Source: VXPQ01 sp964608315 (GTDB lineage: Bacteria > Bacteroidota > Rhodothermia > Rhodothermales > VXPQ01). Taken from it: a DNA stretch of 64,000 nucleotides. The stretch spans positions 1 to 64,000 of the forward strand of contig CAZSNF010000019.1 in the NCBI GenBank assembly GCA_964608315.1, read 5' to 3'. The translations under genes were made by a program, and so were the position numbers. This document shows, one piece after another, positions 19,501 to 27,843 of this stretch. Position 1 is the first letter of the stretch. Every line of letters begins with the position of its first letter. The notes below the pieces were generated by a model that had not been told where the DNA came from, made no database searches, and worked only from the letters and a program-made list of their open reading frames with translations.

Positions 19501-20409
19501 ATCGAAATAGGGAATGTCATCGCTGCAATCGCCGCCTACGCAGTCCGCCAGCCACATGGACAAGCCCGCCTTGCGAATATCGCGGGTGCCGTCGTTCTTC
19601 GCGCCGTGAATGAAAAAGACCACGTCCTGAATGAGAATCTGGCTCCAGGCCAGCACCCGCACCTCGGCGACGAGTCCCATCCCCCGGCGGCTGAGGTCGG
19701 TCGAGTCGGGAAAATACGCGGGATACCGGTCGTACTGGTCGTCGCCGATCTTGTAGAAAAATTCCTGGTCCGCGTTGAACACGTCCTTTCCGAAAAAGCC
19801 ATTCCAGGAGTAGCTCCAGCCCGGGTCCTGTACGTCGCCAAGTTTGTCCGGCCAGGCGGCGGGCCAGGACGTGGGCTCGTCCGACTGCGCAATGCCGTAC
19901 TCGGCGCCCGCCGGATTCACGTACCCCTTGATCGGCTCGAAAGTCCACGAAATGTTGTCGTTGACGGGATTTCCCCGAAAATCGGCCACGTTCACGACCC
20001 ACAGCGTGTCGTTATTCTCGTCCTCGACCTCGGCGCCTACCCACAACTGGGTCAGGGCTACATAGCGGCGGCCCGTGTTTTTGGGCCATTCGTACCAGAA
20101 ATCTCCCGGATCCCCGGACTGCCCCGACTGCGCCCAGTTGGTGATGGTGGCGCGGACATTGTTGGCGTCGATGTTGTCGCGGCGGCGCTCGAACGGATCG
20201 ACGCGCTCCGCGCCGGGCACATGGTTCCGGTCGATGACGCCCTGGGCGCGGGCGGCGTCCGGGAGCAAGGCGGACAATGCGGCGAGGGCCAGCATCGGCA
20301 GGACGAGCGAGGCGGACAGGCGCGCAAACGTCCGCCCGGAAAGGCGGCGCGGCGCATTTCGCTGTCGTGTCAAACGCAGATATTTCATGGATAACGCGCC
20401 TCGCTGCAT
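16513..20409 (-). CDS. Very large secreted protein with calcium-type DxDxDG repeats and T9SS-like end
   Basis: A 1298-aa extracellular protein of the kind that accompanies TonB receptors and PorV-like proteins in Rhodothermota. The start codon overlaps the receptor's stop as TGATG; the ATG at 20388 gives a cleaner signal peptide. Between about residues 350 and 590 there are many thrombospondin-3-like acidic loops (IDNDGDG, DDNGNGLIDE, VDNDNDGATDEG). A fibronectin-III-like segment sits near 725 (GDGKVTLYWDS). The end has an RVVPNPYVATNQFE strand and a VRIYTVSGRLVRTL sorting-type domain. No catalytic motif is seen. It is probably a surface-attached glycan-handling or structural protein. Confidence 0.8.
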   Translation of the reverse strand: MQRGALSMKYLRLTRQRNAPRRLSGRTFARLSASLVLPMLALAALSALLPDAARAQGVIDRNHVPGAERVDPFERRRDNIDANNVRATITNWAQSGQSGDPGDFWYEWPKNTGRRYVALTQLWVGAEVEDENNDTLWVVNVADFRGNPVNDNISWTFEPIKGYVNPAGAEYGIAQSDEPTSWPAAWPDKLGDVQDPGWSYSWNGFFGKDVFNADQEFFYKIGDDQYDRYPAYFPDSTDLSRRGMGLVAEVRVLAWSQILIQDVVFFIHGAKNDGTRDIRKAGLSMWLADCVGGDCSDDIPYFDLLEDVAFMTDLDGIGNEFFGADPVGVATFAFLESPGNAEDRIDNDGDGSTSETCDPLIGECNSPVIPGSFLQGENPTNALDDNGNGLIDENRTHVPFVTASGIPQTGVGYADYIDNDGDGEAGSPVVTEAMAAEAAADHWRRWPPVLATDANVQDVHLVGVEEDDVGRAFRDGIDNNDTYLETDNYLAELDSPTVTQEMVDAAASDPYRRYRVPGAGIVLYDVGPEDIGKAYADGVDNDNDGATDEGIDEEIDEMIDESRADGIDNDKDWNRFLNDTGLDGVAFNGDPGDNDGAPTSGAGTGFPGERNIDVTDISESDQIGITNVRIFGAGTLGVGSSSDRFLFRRFMLPGNFDTELPDPGDTDITVSSGIFPLKAGQTERISLAVVMGGTQEEALQSRDYALQAYHEDYQFAQAPITPNLRAVPGDGKVTLYWDSIAEQSYDQFLAGLGRDPNDFEGYRIYRSTDPAFLDPQIITDGFGNRLLRKPIAQFDLINGFGGFHPVDINGIQFYLGDNKVSPGEGSNGLAHLFVDEDVTNGITYFYAVTAYDFGSAQDNIPPTETPIRIQRLPDGSIRTGPNVVEIAPAAPVAGYVDPTLGEVQRVAGTTSSRILYEIIDPVSIADDRRFRIVFEDTLISGGRFSPDTLTTKNFSLVDITADDTLLRRSTAFRAGREFPLLADDGDPIGFSLSFFPEPFIVLNKAETAWSSEDIYPVSLDPHSSAGFVRGLRNPFDYRVKVVGPGQGQSIEMQVTRRLTLPARPTNIEVYRLLPDGTEVPIEYAFWDITGDDFVSSRSTEPASWTADPGIGESDFIVLRETKVGDDGGEPVITWRIGLNFVFRDNRDPQEGDVVTIITRKPFLATDAFEFTATGPGADLNAARDMLDQIRVVPNPYVATNQFEALNPFSTGRGPRVIRFIHLPPQATVRIYTVSGRLVRTLRLAEGSNDGLDPASLLNGALSWNLQSEEGLSVSYGVYLYHVEAPGVGERTGTFAIIK

Positions 20410-23237
20410 CAGAATCGAACCTCAATGCCCAGTTGCACCCTTCTCGGCTCGCGGTAGTGTTCGGGCCGCACGAACCATCCCGGATCGAACTGTCCGGTGC
20501 GCAACTGGTCCAGCGTTACGTCCGGCTCGCCCGTATCGGCGAACACGGTGGCTACGTTGCGGGCGTCCAGCAGGTTGAACACTTCGAGAAAAACGCGGGG
20601 GCGAACCGATCCCGCCCGAAATTCCTTGTACAGATTCAGGTCCACCTCGAAGGTGTTGTAGGCCCGCCGCGAATTGGAGGGGAATTCGGGCTGTACGTCG
20701 TTGCCGGTCAGCGCGGCGGAAGCGAACGTGGGCGTATACGGGAATCCCGACTCGAACCGGAATCGAATCGAGCCGCCGTAGGTATCCGCGCCCGCGTAGA
20801 ACGCGCCCGCCAGTTTGTGCCGCTGATCCCAGTTCAGGGGCAGGAGCGCCAGGGTGGGCTGGTTGTTGTTGAGCAAGGAGAAGAATTCGTCCGCGGGATT
20901 CGAGTTGGAGCCTTCCACCACCTGATAGGTGTAACTCGCGTCCAGGCCGTAGCCGTTGACGAATGCGCGAGACAAGTGCACGGTGAGTCCGCGCGTGTTC
21001 GCATAATCGCGGTTGGTGTAGATGACGTAACTGACGCCCGGCAGCGCGGCGACGATGGGCTGCGACGTGGAGACCCAGCTGCGCACGTCCCGGTAATATC
21101 CGGTAACGTCGGCCACGAGGCCGCCGAATGCCTGCCGCAAGCCGATCTCGTACATGGTCGTTTTCTGCGCGTCGAGGTCCGGGTTGCCGAAAGGACCGTA
21201 CGAACCGGAAAGGGCCGGCATCTTGAAGCCGAAATTCTCGAACAGCCGATTCTGGGTGGGAATCTGGAAGAAAATGCCGTAGGAAAAGTGAATCACCCCC
21301 TGCTCCGTAATGGGCCAGGCAGCGCCGAGGCGGGGCGATATTTGCAACTTGGGCGCGCTGTCCTGCCACCAGTACGCCTCCCTGTCCGCAACCGTCAGGG
21401 CGTTTTCGGGAAGTTCCTCCTCCGGCTGGATCACGCCGTCCCCGTTCGCATCCCGAAAACGGTTCGCGAGTTTGAGCGGGTTGAAGATATTGGGGTCCGA
21501 GGGATCCGCCGGGACGCGGGCGCGGGCGTCGAAATAATCCAGCCGAAGGCCAGCGTTCACGATGAAGTCGTCGAACTCCATCTTGTCCTGGACATAGGCG
21601 CTGATCGTGCGCGGGGAAAGGTCGCTGAAACTGCTGTACGCCACGCTGGACTCCACGGGAATGGCAGGCCGGAACGGTTCGATCCGCTGCCCTGTCTCGT
21701 CGATCGCCGGAATGAGGTTGAACGCGGTCAGCGCAAGTTCGTCGATGCGCAACTGGAAGCCGGTCTTGATCAGATGATGATCGGTGATCTGGCTGGACAG
21801 GTCGCCCTTGACGAAGTACGAACGGGAGGTTCGGTTGAAATGGGACAGGTTCGTCCCCCCCCGCGCGTACCGCTGACCGCCGCTCAGCACTTCGATGTAC
21901 TGGCCCGGCAGATACTCGACGGAATCCCGCGCCACAAGGTCGAAATCGTTGTATCGGGAATCGGAGGGGTCTTCGTACGCATAGCCCTTCGCCTCGCGGT
22001 TGAACGCGCCCGCATGAAGCGTATAGAACGTGCGGGGACTGATAAGGTGGGTAAGTTTCAGTTTGGCGTCGTAGCCGTCGTCGAAATTCCGAAAACGTCC
22101 GTCGGGCGCCCACCGGCGAAACAGGTTGTACGGGCGGCCGCTGGAAAACGACCCCAGCCCGATGACGTTCAGGATAAGCTTGCGGCTCAAGCGAATTTTG
22201 AGGTTCCCCTGCCAGCTGGTCTTCGCGAAATTGTTCATGGGGACGAGGGACGAATCTCCCGCCGCGCCGTCGATCCCGAAGAGGCGGGCGCCGTAGAGCC
22301 AGCCATCGTTTTCGAAATAGCGCCCGAGGGCGAAAAAGGTGATGCGGTCCTTCCAGACGGGGCCTTCCAGCGACACGGTGGCGTTGCGAAAATGCGTGGG
22401 CTGGAAAGACAAGTAGGAATACGGATCGACGTCGCGGTACTGAATGCCCGCCCTGGTGTTCTCCTCGGCGCGGACGCCCCGCAGAAAATCGCCGCCGCCT
22501 TCGCTGAACACCGCATATCCCCCGGAATACACCTGCGCCGATCCGGAAAAGCGGTCGCTGCGCCCCTCTTTCGTAACCACATTCACGACGCCGGACATGG
22601 CGTTGCCGTACTCGGCGTTGAACGTGCCGGAAATAACCTGTAACTCCTCGATGCCGTCGTTTTCGAGCTGGATCACGGACGAGCCGTCGTAGCTATCGCT
22701 GACCGGCACGCCGTCCACCATGAAAACCACTTCGCTGCTGCGGCCGCCCCGGATATGAATGCCGTCCCGCGTGGTTACGCCCGCCTGCACGTCGAGCACC
22801 TGGGAAAGCTCGGTTACGGGCAATTTGTCGATGGTTTCCGCCGTTACGCGGGCTTCGGAACTGGTGAGGTCCTTGCGAACGGCCTCGGCCTCGGCAGTCA
22901 CTACGATCTCTTCTCCCTCTATAACCTCTTCCGACATTTCGAAATCGACGGTGGTGGTCAGGTCCACGTTCACCTGTACGCCTTCGCGGCGCTGCCGGGA
23001 AAACCCGATGAAGGACGCCACCACATCGTATACGCCGGGGCGCACCCCAATGACGACGTATTGGCCGTCGGCGTCCGTAACGGCGCCTTGCGTAGCGCCC
23101 TCTATGACCACATTGACGCCGGGCAGGGGCTCGCCGGTTGCGGAATCCGTGACCTCGCCGACGATCTTGCCGGTCTGCGCGGCGGCGGGAACCGCGGCGA
23201 ACAGGAACAGCAGGACGAATAGCGAACGGCGAAGCAT
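20409..23237 (-). CDS. TonB-dependent outer-membrane receptor with carboxypeptidase-regulatory-like domain
   Basis: A 942-aa receptor from the ATG at 23237, which gives a short signal peptide (MLRRSLFVLLFLFAAVPAAAQ). Residues 22-105 form a CarboxypepD_reg-like domain (KIVGEVTDSATGEPLPGVNVV). The plug follows (IHIRGGRSSEVVFMVDGVPV, NAEYGNAMSGVVNVVTKEG) and then a 22-strand-type barrel ending in EVRF. The expected role is energy-driven import of oligosaccharides for the adjacent GH53/GH13 enzymes. It is the first structural gene of the locus and is coupled to the next gene by a TGATG overlap. It resembles SusC-type receptors, but a SusD partner is not present in the window. Confidence 0.92.
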   Translation of the reverse strand: MLRRSLFVLLFLFAAVPAAAQTGKIVGEVTDSATGEPLPGVNVVIEGATQGAVTDADGQYVVIGVRPGVYDVVASFIGFSRQRREGVQVNVDLTTTVDFEMSEEVIEGEEIVVTAEAEAVRKDLTSSEARVTAETIDKLPVTELSQVLDVQAGVTTRDGIHIRGGRSSEVVFMVDGVPVSDSYDGSSVIQLENDGIEELQVISGTFNAEYGNAMSGVVNVVTKEGRSDRFSGSAQVYSGGYAVFSEGGGDFLRGVRAEENTRAGIQYRDVDPYSYLSFQPTHFRNATVSLEGPVWKDRITFFALGRYFENDGWLYGARLFGIDGAAGDSSLVPMNNFAKTSWQGNLKIRLSRKLILNVIGLGSFSSGRPYNLFRRWAPDGRFRNFDDGYDAKLKLTHLISPRTFYTLHAGAFNREAKGYAYEDPSDSRYNDFDLVARDSVEYLPGQYIEVLSGGQRYARGGTNLSHFNRTSRSYFVKGDLSSQITDHHLIKTGFQLRIDELALTAFNLIPAIDETGQRIEPFRPAIPVESSVAYSSFSDLSPRTISAYVQDKMEFDDFIVNAGLRLDYFDARARVPADPSDPNIFNPLKLANRFRDANGDGVIQPEEELPENALTVADREAYWWQDSAPKLQISPRLGAAWPITEQGVIHFSYGIFFQIPTQNRLFENFGFKMPALSGSYGPFGNPDLDAQKTTMYEIGLRQAFGGLVADVTGYYRDVRSWVSTSQPIVAALPGVSYVIYTNRDYANTRGLTVHLSRAFVNGYGLDASYTYQVVEGSNSNPADEFFSLLNNNQPTLALLPLNWDQRHKLAGAFYAGADTYGGSIRFRFESGFPYTPTFASAALTGNDVQPEFPSNSRRAYNTFEVDLNLYKEFRAGSVRPRVFLEVFNLLDARNVATVFADTGEPDVTLDQLRTGQFDPGWFVRPEHYREPRRVQLGIEVRF

Positions 23238-23374
23238 AATCGACAGGCAAGGCGGGCGAAATACGAACAGGCGCGGCGCGAGGCGGACAGAAAATTCGGG
23301 GAAATATACGAACGATAAAAGATGCAGGCGGCGTTCGGGCAAACAAGACGATAAGGATACCCGACAAGGGTGCA

Positions 23375-23470
23375 GAATCAGGGCGCGGAGTCGGATCGTC
23401 GGGAGGCGAAAGCAGGGATCGGGAGGCAAAAGCAGGGCGTAAGGGCGCGGAGTCAGGGCGCGGAATCCAA
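23375..23470. repeat. Short GC-rich repeats at the 3' end of the PPIase gene
   Basis: GGGCGCGGAGTC-type units occur three times and GGGAGGC(A/G)AAAGCAGGG occurs twice within about 95 bases. They lie between the TonB receptor start and the upstream gene and run slightly into that gene's end. Confidence 0.6.
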
Positions 23471-24907
23471 AATACGCAATCCAGAGACAATTTCAGGATA
23501 TATTTTCACCTCGTGCTGCGTTCGCAAATCGTCTGCGCGGGCCCGAAGCGCCTCGTCCGTCATGCGCTCGCGGAGGCGGGCCTGCACGAGCGCCGGGGGC
23601 GTGGCGGGTTCGTCGTAAGTCTCGTACCAGGCGCGGATGGAATCCTCGGGAACGGACACGTCGCGGGCAAGGCGGTCCCAGGCCTGTTCGAAGGCCCAGT
23701 CTTCCATGGCGCGGTCCAGCGCGCGGGCGAATTCGGGCGTACGATCCACGCGAGCGCGGCGGGCGGCTTCCAGCAACATCTCCTGCACGATCAGCCCGTC
23801 GATGAAGCGGCGCAGCATTTCGGCGTCGCGGACCCGACCGCGTTGCCGGGGGTCGGTAAAGCGGGCCTGCTCCCGGAATTCGGACACGGTCCAGGTCTGG
23901 CGATCGCGAGGCGGGCCAAACGTTACCAGCGGATCCTCCAGCCAGACGGAGAATTCGGAGTCCGGCGCAGGCGTTGCGGCGTCCTCCGGGCGATCCGCCG
24001 CATCCGTAATCAGGGTCAGGAGGCTGTCGAACGCCGGACCGTGATACGACGGGGCGGCGTCCTCGAGCAAGCGGGCGGAAAGCGCGGCGCGAGCACGGCG
24101 CCGTTTTCGATCAAGGACATACCATTCCATCTTGTTCTTTTGCGCCGCGAATTCGGTTTCGGTGAGCACGGGCTTCGTGAAGCGATCTTCGACCTGCACG
24201 ATGGAGTACCCCTGGGCGGTGCGAACCGGCGGGCTGAAAGCCCCCGGCGCAATGGCGAAAGCGACATCCTCGAAAGCCGGATCCATCTCGTCGAAACCGA
24301 AGGAGCCAAGATGTCCGCCACTGCGGGCCAGCGCGGTATCGGCGAACACTTCTTGCGCCAGTTCCTCAAACGAGGCGCCGCGCCGGAGCCGTTCGTATAG
24401 CGTATCGGCCGCCTCCCGGGTGGGGGCGTACAGGTGGCGGGCCGTTACCGTCGTGTTGACCCGGACGAACATATCCGCAAGGTCCTCTTCCGAAACGGCG
24501 ATGGCGTCGTAGACGGCGCGATGCGCCCAGGCGTCTATGAGGAGCTTCTGGCGCGCGCGTTCCTCTGCAAACCGGTAGGCCGGCTCGTCTGCAAGACCGC
24601 CTTCGACGGCGTCGCGGGCCATGAGTTTGAGGGTGATCAATTGCTCCAGATACGCGGCCCTGTGGATTCCCTGGTCCGGCAGGCCGGAAGAAAGCAGGAA
24701 ATCCATGTAGCGCGTCCGGTATTCCTCTGCGCTGATCGGTTGGCCCGCCACAAGGGCCACCGATTCGCTTTCCGGCGTTCCGCCGCAGGCGGTAAGCAGG
24801 AGCGCAGCGACAAAGCCCGCAAAAAAGCCGGGGCAGGCGAGGCGAGGCATGCGCAATCGGGGAAAGGCGAATCTGTGCGGGCGGAAAAAATCGGCGAGGC
24901 GAGACAT
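23453..24907 (-). CDS. Parvulin-type peptidyl-prolyl isomerase lipoprotein (SurA/PpiC-like)
   Basis: A 484-aa periplasmic foldase. The N-terminus carries a lipobox (FVAALLLTAC). The SurA-N-like helical part contains AGQPISAEEYRTRYMDFL, and the rotamase domain (about residues 150-240) has RHLYAPTREAADTLYERL, GGHLGSFGFDEMDPAFEDVA and RTAQGYSIVQV. A long helical C-terminal part follows. It probably helps fold outer-membrane barrels such as the TonB receptor and PorV-like protein just downstream. ATG at 24850 is an alternative start that leaves a shorter n-region before the lipobox. Confidence 0.88.
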   Translation of the reverse strand: MSRLADFFRPHRFAFPRLRMPRLACPGFFAGFVAALLLTACGGTPESESVALVAGQPISAEEYRTRYMDFLLSSGLPDQGIHRAAYLEQLITLKLMARDAVEGGLADEPAYRFAEERARQKLLIDAWAHRAVYDAIAVSEEDLADMFVRVNTTVTARHLYAPTREAADTLYERLRRGASFEELAQEVFADTALARSGGHLGSFGFDEMDPAFEDVAFAIAPGAFSPPVRTAQGYSIVQVEDRFTKPVLTETEFAAQKNKMEWYVLDRKRRRARAALSARLLEDAAPSYHGPAFDSLLTLITDAADRPEDAATPAPDSEFSVWLEDPLVTFGPPRDRQTWTVSEFREQARFTDPRQRGRVRDAEMLRRFIDGLIVQEMLLEAARRARVDRTPEFARALDRAMEDWAFEQAWDRLARDVSVPEDSIRAWYETYDEPATPPALVQARLRERMTDEALRARADDLRTQHEVKIYPEIVSGLRILDSAP

Positions 24908-24929
24908 GAGTGCGTCAACGAGAGGGCGG

Positions 24930-25017
24930 GCTATGTGGGCGAGGCGGCGGGCTATGCGGGCGGCGGGCTATGCGGGCAGGCTGGCTATGCGGGCAGGCTG
25001 GCTATGCGGGCAGGCTG
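24930..25017. repeat. 17-bp tandem repeat array
   Basis: Three exact head-to-tail copies of GCTATGCGGGCAGGCTG (24967-25017), preceded by two degenerate copies from about 24930. Intergenic, directly beside the 20-base-phased motif array. Confidence 0.8.
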
Positions 25018-25054
25018 GCGAGGCCGCGAACCCGTTGTCCGGGGCAGGCGCAAC

Positions 25055-25201
25055 GGTAAAGAGGCATACGCGCCAGCAAAGCGGCGAGCCCAATCGAAAA
25101 GAAATATGAACGAAAGTAAAGATGTATTCCTGACAGTAAAGATATATACGAAAAGTAAAGAGACATGCATGCAAGTAAAGAAAAGAGAGCGAAAGTAAGG
25201 A
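25055..25201. repeat. Array of AGTAAAGA boxes at 20-base spacing
   Basis: Exact AGTAAAGA boxes start at 25115, 25135, 25154 and 25174, with near matches at 25055, 25075, 25095 and 25194. That is eight units at 19-20 base spacing, about two helical turns. The sequence between the boxes is not conserved. Function unknown; it could be a binding array or a decayed tandem repeat. The 24908-25338 gap holds no gene. Confidence 0.65.
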
Positions 25202-25338
25202 TACTCACAATATTCCGGGCAGTATCTGAAAAAAAGGCAGGAAGGCCAAAATACAGAATACAGTATCTTGATCGGGAAGGCCGGAAAGCAAAATATAGGA
25301 TAAATTAGTCGCATCGTCTCCCCGGAGCGACCGGAACC

Positions 25339-25692
25339 ATGAAAAACATAGTCCCCTGCCTCCTTTCCCTCCTGATCTTGCCGTGCCTGGCGGTTCCGGG
25401 CAACGCGCCGTATGCGCAAGAGGCCCCGGACCGCCCCCCGAATATCGTGCTTGCGATCAGGGACGATCACGGATATCCCTACTTCGGATTCACCGGATCG
25501 GAACACGTACGGACCCCGAATCTGGACCTGCTGGCGCGCGAAGGAACTGCCGACGCCGCCATGCAACTGTACGACATGGAACGCGACCCGGAGGCCGTCG
25601 AAAACGTCGCAGGCGGCCGCCCCGATCTGGCGGCGCGGTTCATGGAAGCCATCGCGGCCTGGAAAGCAGACATCGTTTCGAGCACCGAATAA
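25339..25692 (+). pseudogene. Sulfatase remnant with an in-frame internal deletion
   Basis: Encodes 117 aa with a good signal peptide (MKNIVPCLLSLLILPCLAV), then the N-terminal sulfatase motif PNIVLAIRDDHGYPYFGF and VRTPNLDLLAREG. It jumps directly to a sulfatase-type C-terminus (MQLYDMERDPEAVENVA, FMEAIAAWKADI). Intact family members run to 450-550 aa, so roughly 350-400 residues are missing, including the CxPxR formylglycine site. The frame is kept across the junction. It cannot be a working sulfatase. It ends 10 bases before the amylase start. Confidence 0.85.
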
Positions 25693-25702
25693 AAGCATCG
25701 TT

Positions 25703-27631
25703 ATGAAACACCCCACCACGCCCTGCGGCGCTGCGGAAAACCGCGCCCTGACCGTATTTCTCGCGGTATTGCTTGCCATCGCCGGATTGTCCTGCCAGGC
25801 GGAAGCCGGCGGCGACGGCGGGGACGAATCCGTAACGGCATCCGACGATCTGACCAGCGTGCCCGAATGGAGCCGCGAGGCGATCTGGTATCAGATTTTC
25901 ATGGAGCGATTCCGCAACGGCGACCCGTCCAACGACCCCGTCTTCGAGAATACCGCAGGAGCGTACCCTAACAGGCCGTTCGAAGGATGGAGTCCCACTC
26001 CGTGGACGCATGACTGGTACCAGCAGGAGGACTGGGCCATCGCCTCCGGCGAGGAGTTCTACCGGACCGTGCAGGCAAGGCGGTACGGAGGCGACCTGCA
26101 AGGCGTGCTGGACCGGCTCGATTATCTGGAGGAGCTGGGCGTGACGGCGCTGTACGTCAATCCGATCAACGATGCGCCGTCGCTGCACAAGTACGACGCC
26201 CGGAACTACCGGCATATCGACCGGCATTTCGGGCCGGACCCCGAAGGGGACGCTGCGATCATGGCGGAGGAAAACCCGGTCGATCCCGACACCTGGCAAT
26301 GGACCTCGGCGGACCTGCTTTTCCTGGAACTCGTCGACGCCTTGCACGAGCGGGGCATGCGCATCATCCTCGACTATTCGTGGAATCACACGGGGATCAC
26401 GTTCTGGGCCTGGGAAGATATTCTGGAGAATCAGGCCGCCTCGCCCTACGCGGACTGGTATGAAATCGTACGGTTCGACGACCCCGACACCGGGGAAAAC
26501 GAATTCGAATACGAGGGCTGGGCCGGGGTGTCCACGCTCCCCAACCTGAAAAAAGTCGATGTGGAGACGAAAGGACACGACGGGGGCAACCTCCACCCCG
26601 CCGTGAAACAGCATGTATATCATGTAACGAGGCGCTGGATGGACCCCAACGGGGACGGCGACCCGAGCGACGGCGTAGACGGCTTCCGCCTCGACGTGGC
26701 GGAACAGGTGCCCAAAGGATTCTGGCGCGACTACCGGGCCTTCGTGCGCGACGTCAACCCGGAGGCGTACCTGGTGGGCGAGGTATGGTGGGAAGACTGG
26801 CCGGATCACATGGCCGATCCGATTCCCTGGATACAGGGGGACGTGTTCGACGCGGTGATGAATTACCGCTGGTACATGCCCACCCGGAGTTTCTTCGCCG
26901 AAGCGCCGCCCCACCTTACGGCCACCGGGTATATCGCGCATCTCGATTCCGTGGAGAGCGGGATCGACCGGGCGCATCTCGAGGCCATGATGAATCTCGC
27001 CGCCAGCCACGATTCCCCGCGCCTCGGCACCTCGCTCTACAACAACCGGACGAAATACAAATACCGGGCCCACCCCCGCGGCAATCCCGAGTACAAGATC
27101 GACCGTCCGGACGAACGGACCGAGGCCGCGCGGCGCCTGCTGCTGACCCAGCAGTTCACGTATTACGGCGCGCCGCATATATGGAACGGCGACGAAGTGG
27201 GCATGTGGGGCGCGGACGATCCCGACTGCCGAAAACCGCTCCTGTGGGACGATCTTGCGTACGAGGACGAGCGCGCCATGCCCCATGAAACGCCCCGCCG
27301 GACAGACCAGGTGGCGCCGGACATGGACTTGTATGCGTTCATCCAGGACCTCGCGCGTATCCGCAAGGCGCACATGGACCTCTTCGCGCGCGGCGACCTC
27401 GACTATGTGCTGGCCGACGACGACCGGCGGCTGCTCGCCTATGTCCGCACCTGGGAAGATGAAGCCGCCCTAATGGTTTTCAATGCCTCCGAAGAAGCGC
27501 ACGCGGCGGATATCGCGATCGAAGGAAGCTTCCGGGACGCGCTGGCGCCGGAAACCGCCGTGCAGTCGGAGAACGGCCAGCTCGCGCTGGACCTGCCTCC
27601 CCGAACGGCCATGATTCTGATCAGGGAATAA
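25703..27631 (+). CDS. GH13 alpha-amylase family lipoprotein
   Basis: A 642-aa enzyme predicted to cut alpha-1,4-glucans. The ATG at 25703 is chosen because it gives a lipoprotein signal (FLAVLLAIAGLSC) and lies just past the sulfatase remnant; earlier in-frame codons lie inside that remnant. GH13 features: WYQIFMERFRNGDPSND near the start of the barrel, RYGGDLQGVLDRLDYLEELGV, LDYSWNHTG, DGFRLDVAEQ (nucleophile Asp), YLVGEVWW (acid/base Glu) and AASHDSPRLGT (third Asp). No T9SS domain is present, so it is a periplasmic or outer-membrane lipoprotein, unlike the secreted GH13 at 264-3392. The likely substrate is maltodextrin. Confidence 0.93.
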   Translation: MKHPTTPCGAAENRALTVFLAVLLAIAGLSCQAEAGGDGGDESVTASDDLTSVPEWSREAIWYQIFMERFRNGDPSNDPVFENTAGAYPNRPFEGWSPTPWTHDWYQQEDWAIASGEEFYRTVQARRYGGDLQGVLDRLDYLEELGVTALYVNPINDAPSLHKYDARNYRHIDRHFGPDPEGDAAIMAEENPVDPDTWQWTSADLLFLELVDALHERGMRIILDYSWNHTGITFWAWEDILENQAASPYADWYEIVRFDDPDTGENEFEYEGWAGVSTLPNLKKVDVETKGHDGGNLHPAVKQHVYHVTRRWMDPNGDGDPSDGVDGFRLDVAEQVPKGFWRDYRAFVRDVNPEAYLVGEVWWEDWPDHMADPIPWIQGDVFDAVMNYRWYMPTRSFFAEAPPHLTATGYIAHLDSVESGIDRAHLEAMMNLAASHDSPRLGTSLYNNRTKYKYRAHPRGNPEYKIDRPDERTEAARRLLLTQQFTYYGAPHIWNGDEVGMWGADDPDCRKPLLWDDLAYEDERAMPHETPRRTDQVAPDMDLYAFIQDLARIRKAHMDLFARGDLDYVLADDDRRLLAYVRTWEDEAALMVFNASEEAHAADIAIEGSFRDALAPETAVQSENGQLALDLPPRTAMILIRE

Positions 27632-27643
27632 GTGCAGGGATAC

Positions 27644-27740
27644 CTTATTATGCGGGGCCGCCGCCCTGCTTGCTTCGTCGTTCCTTGCCAGATCGCCTCT
27701 CGTAAATTATTGATTTTCATGAACTTAACCAATGTAACTT
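27644..27740 (+). mobile_element. Decayed MITE-1 fragment
   Basis: Resembles the core of the 255-bp elements at 39605 and 51976 (TTATGCGGGGCC, GCTTCGTCGTTCCTTGCCAG) with many substitutions and no clear ends. Lies in the convergent gap after the amylase. Confidence 0.5.
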
Positions 27741-27765
27741 TAATTATTTAGGATCCAAATTTCGT

Positions 27766-27784
27766 CGCCTTAATTATTAAGGCG
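27766..27784. terminator. Palindrome between convergent genes, possible bidirectional terminator
   Basis: CGCCTTAATTATTAAGGCG is a perfect 8-bp stem with a 3-base loop, midway between the stop codons of the amylase (plus) and the C39 exporter (minus). There is no strong T tract, so a role in termination is only likely. Confidence 0.45.
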
Positions 27785-27843
27785 GCGGCTTGGGGAGGAG
27801 ATTCGCGTTCGGGGCATGGCGGCGAAAATGCGAGGCGGGGGCG

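Noticed and set aside
17917..22643. Two long plus-strand open frames opposite the large surface protein and the TonB receptor
   Set aside because: No domain, start context or codon pattern of a real gene; shadows of the minus-strand genes.
24434..25198. Plus-strand frame running through the 17-bp and 20-base repeat arrays
   Set aside because: The repeat periods are not consistent with coding use and the 5' part is antisense to the PPIase; treated as non-coding repeats.
24930..25201. CRISPR array
   Set aside because: Repeats are 17 bp without spacers, and then 8-base boxes at fixed 20-base pitch; no cas genes in the window.
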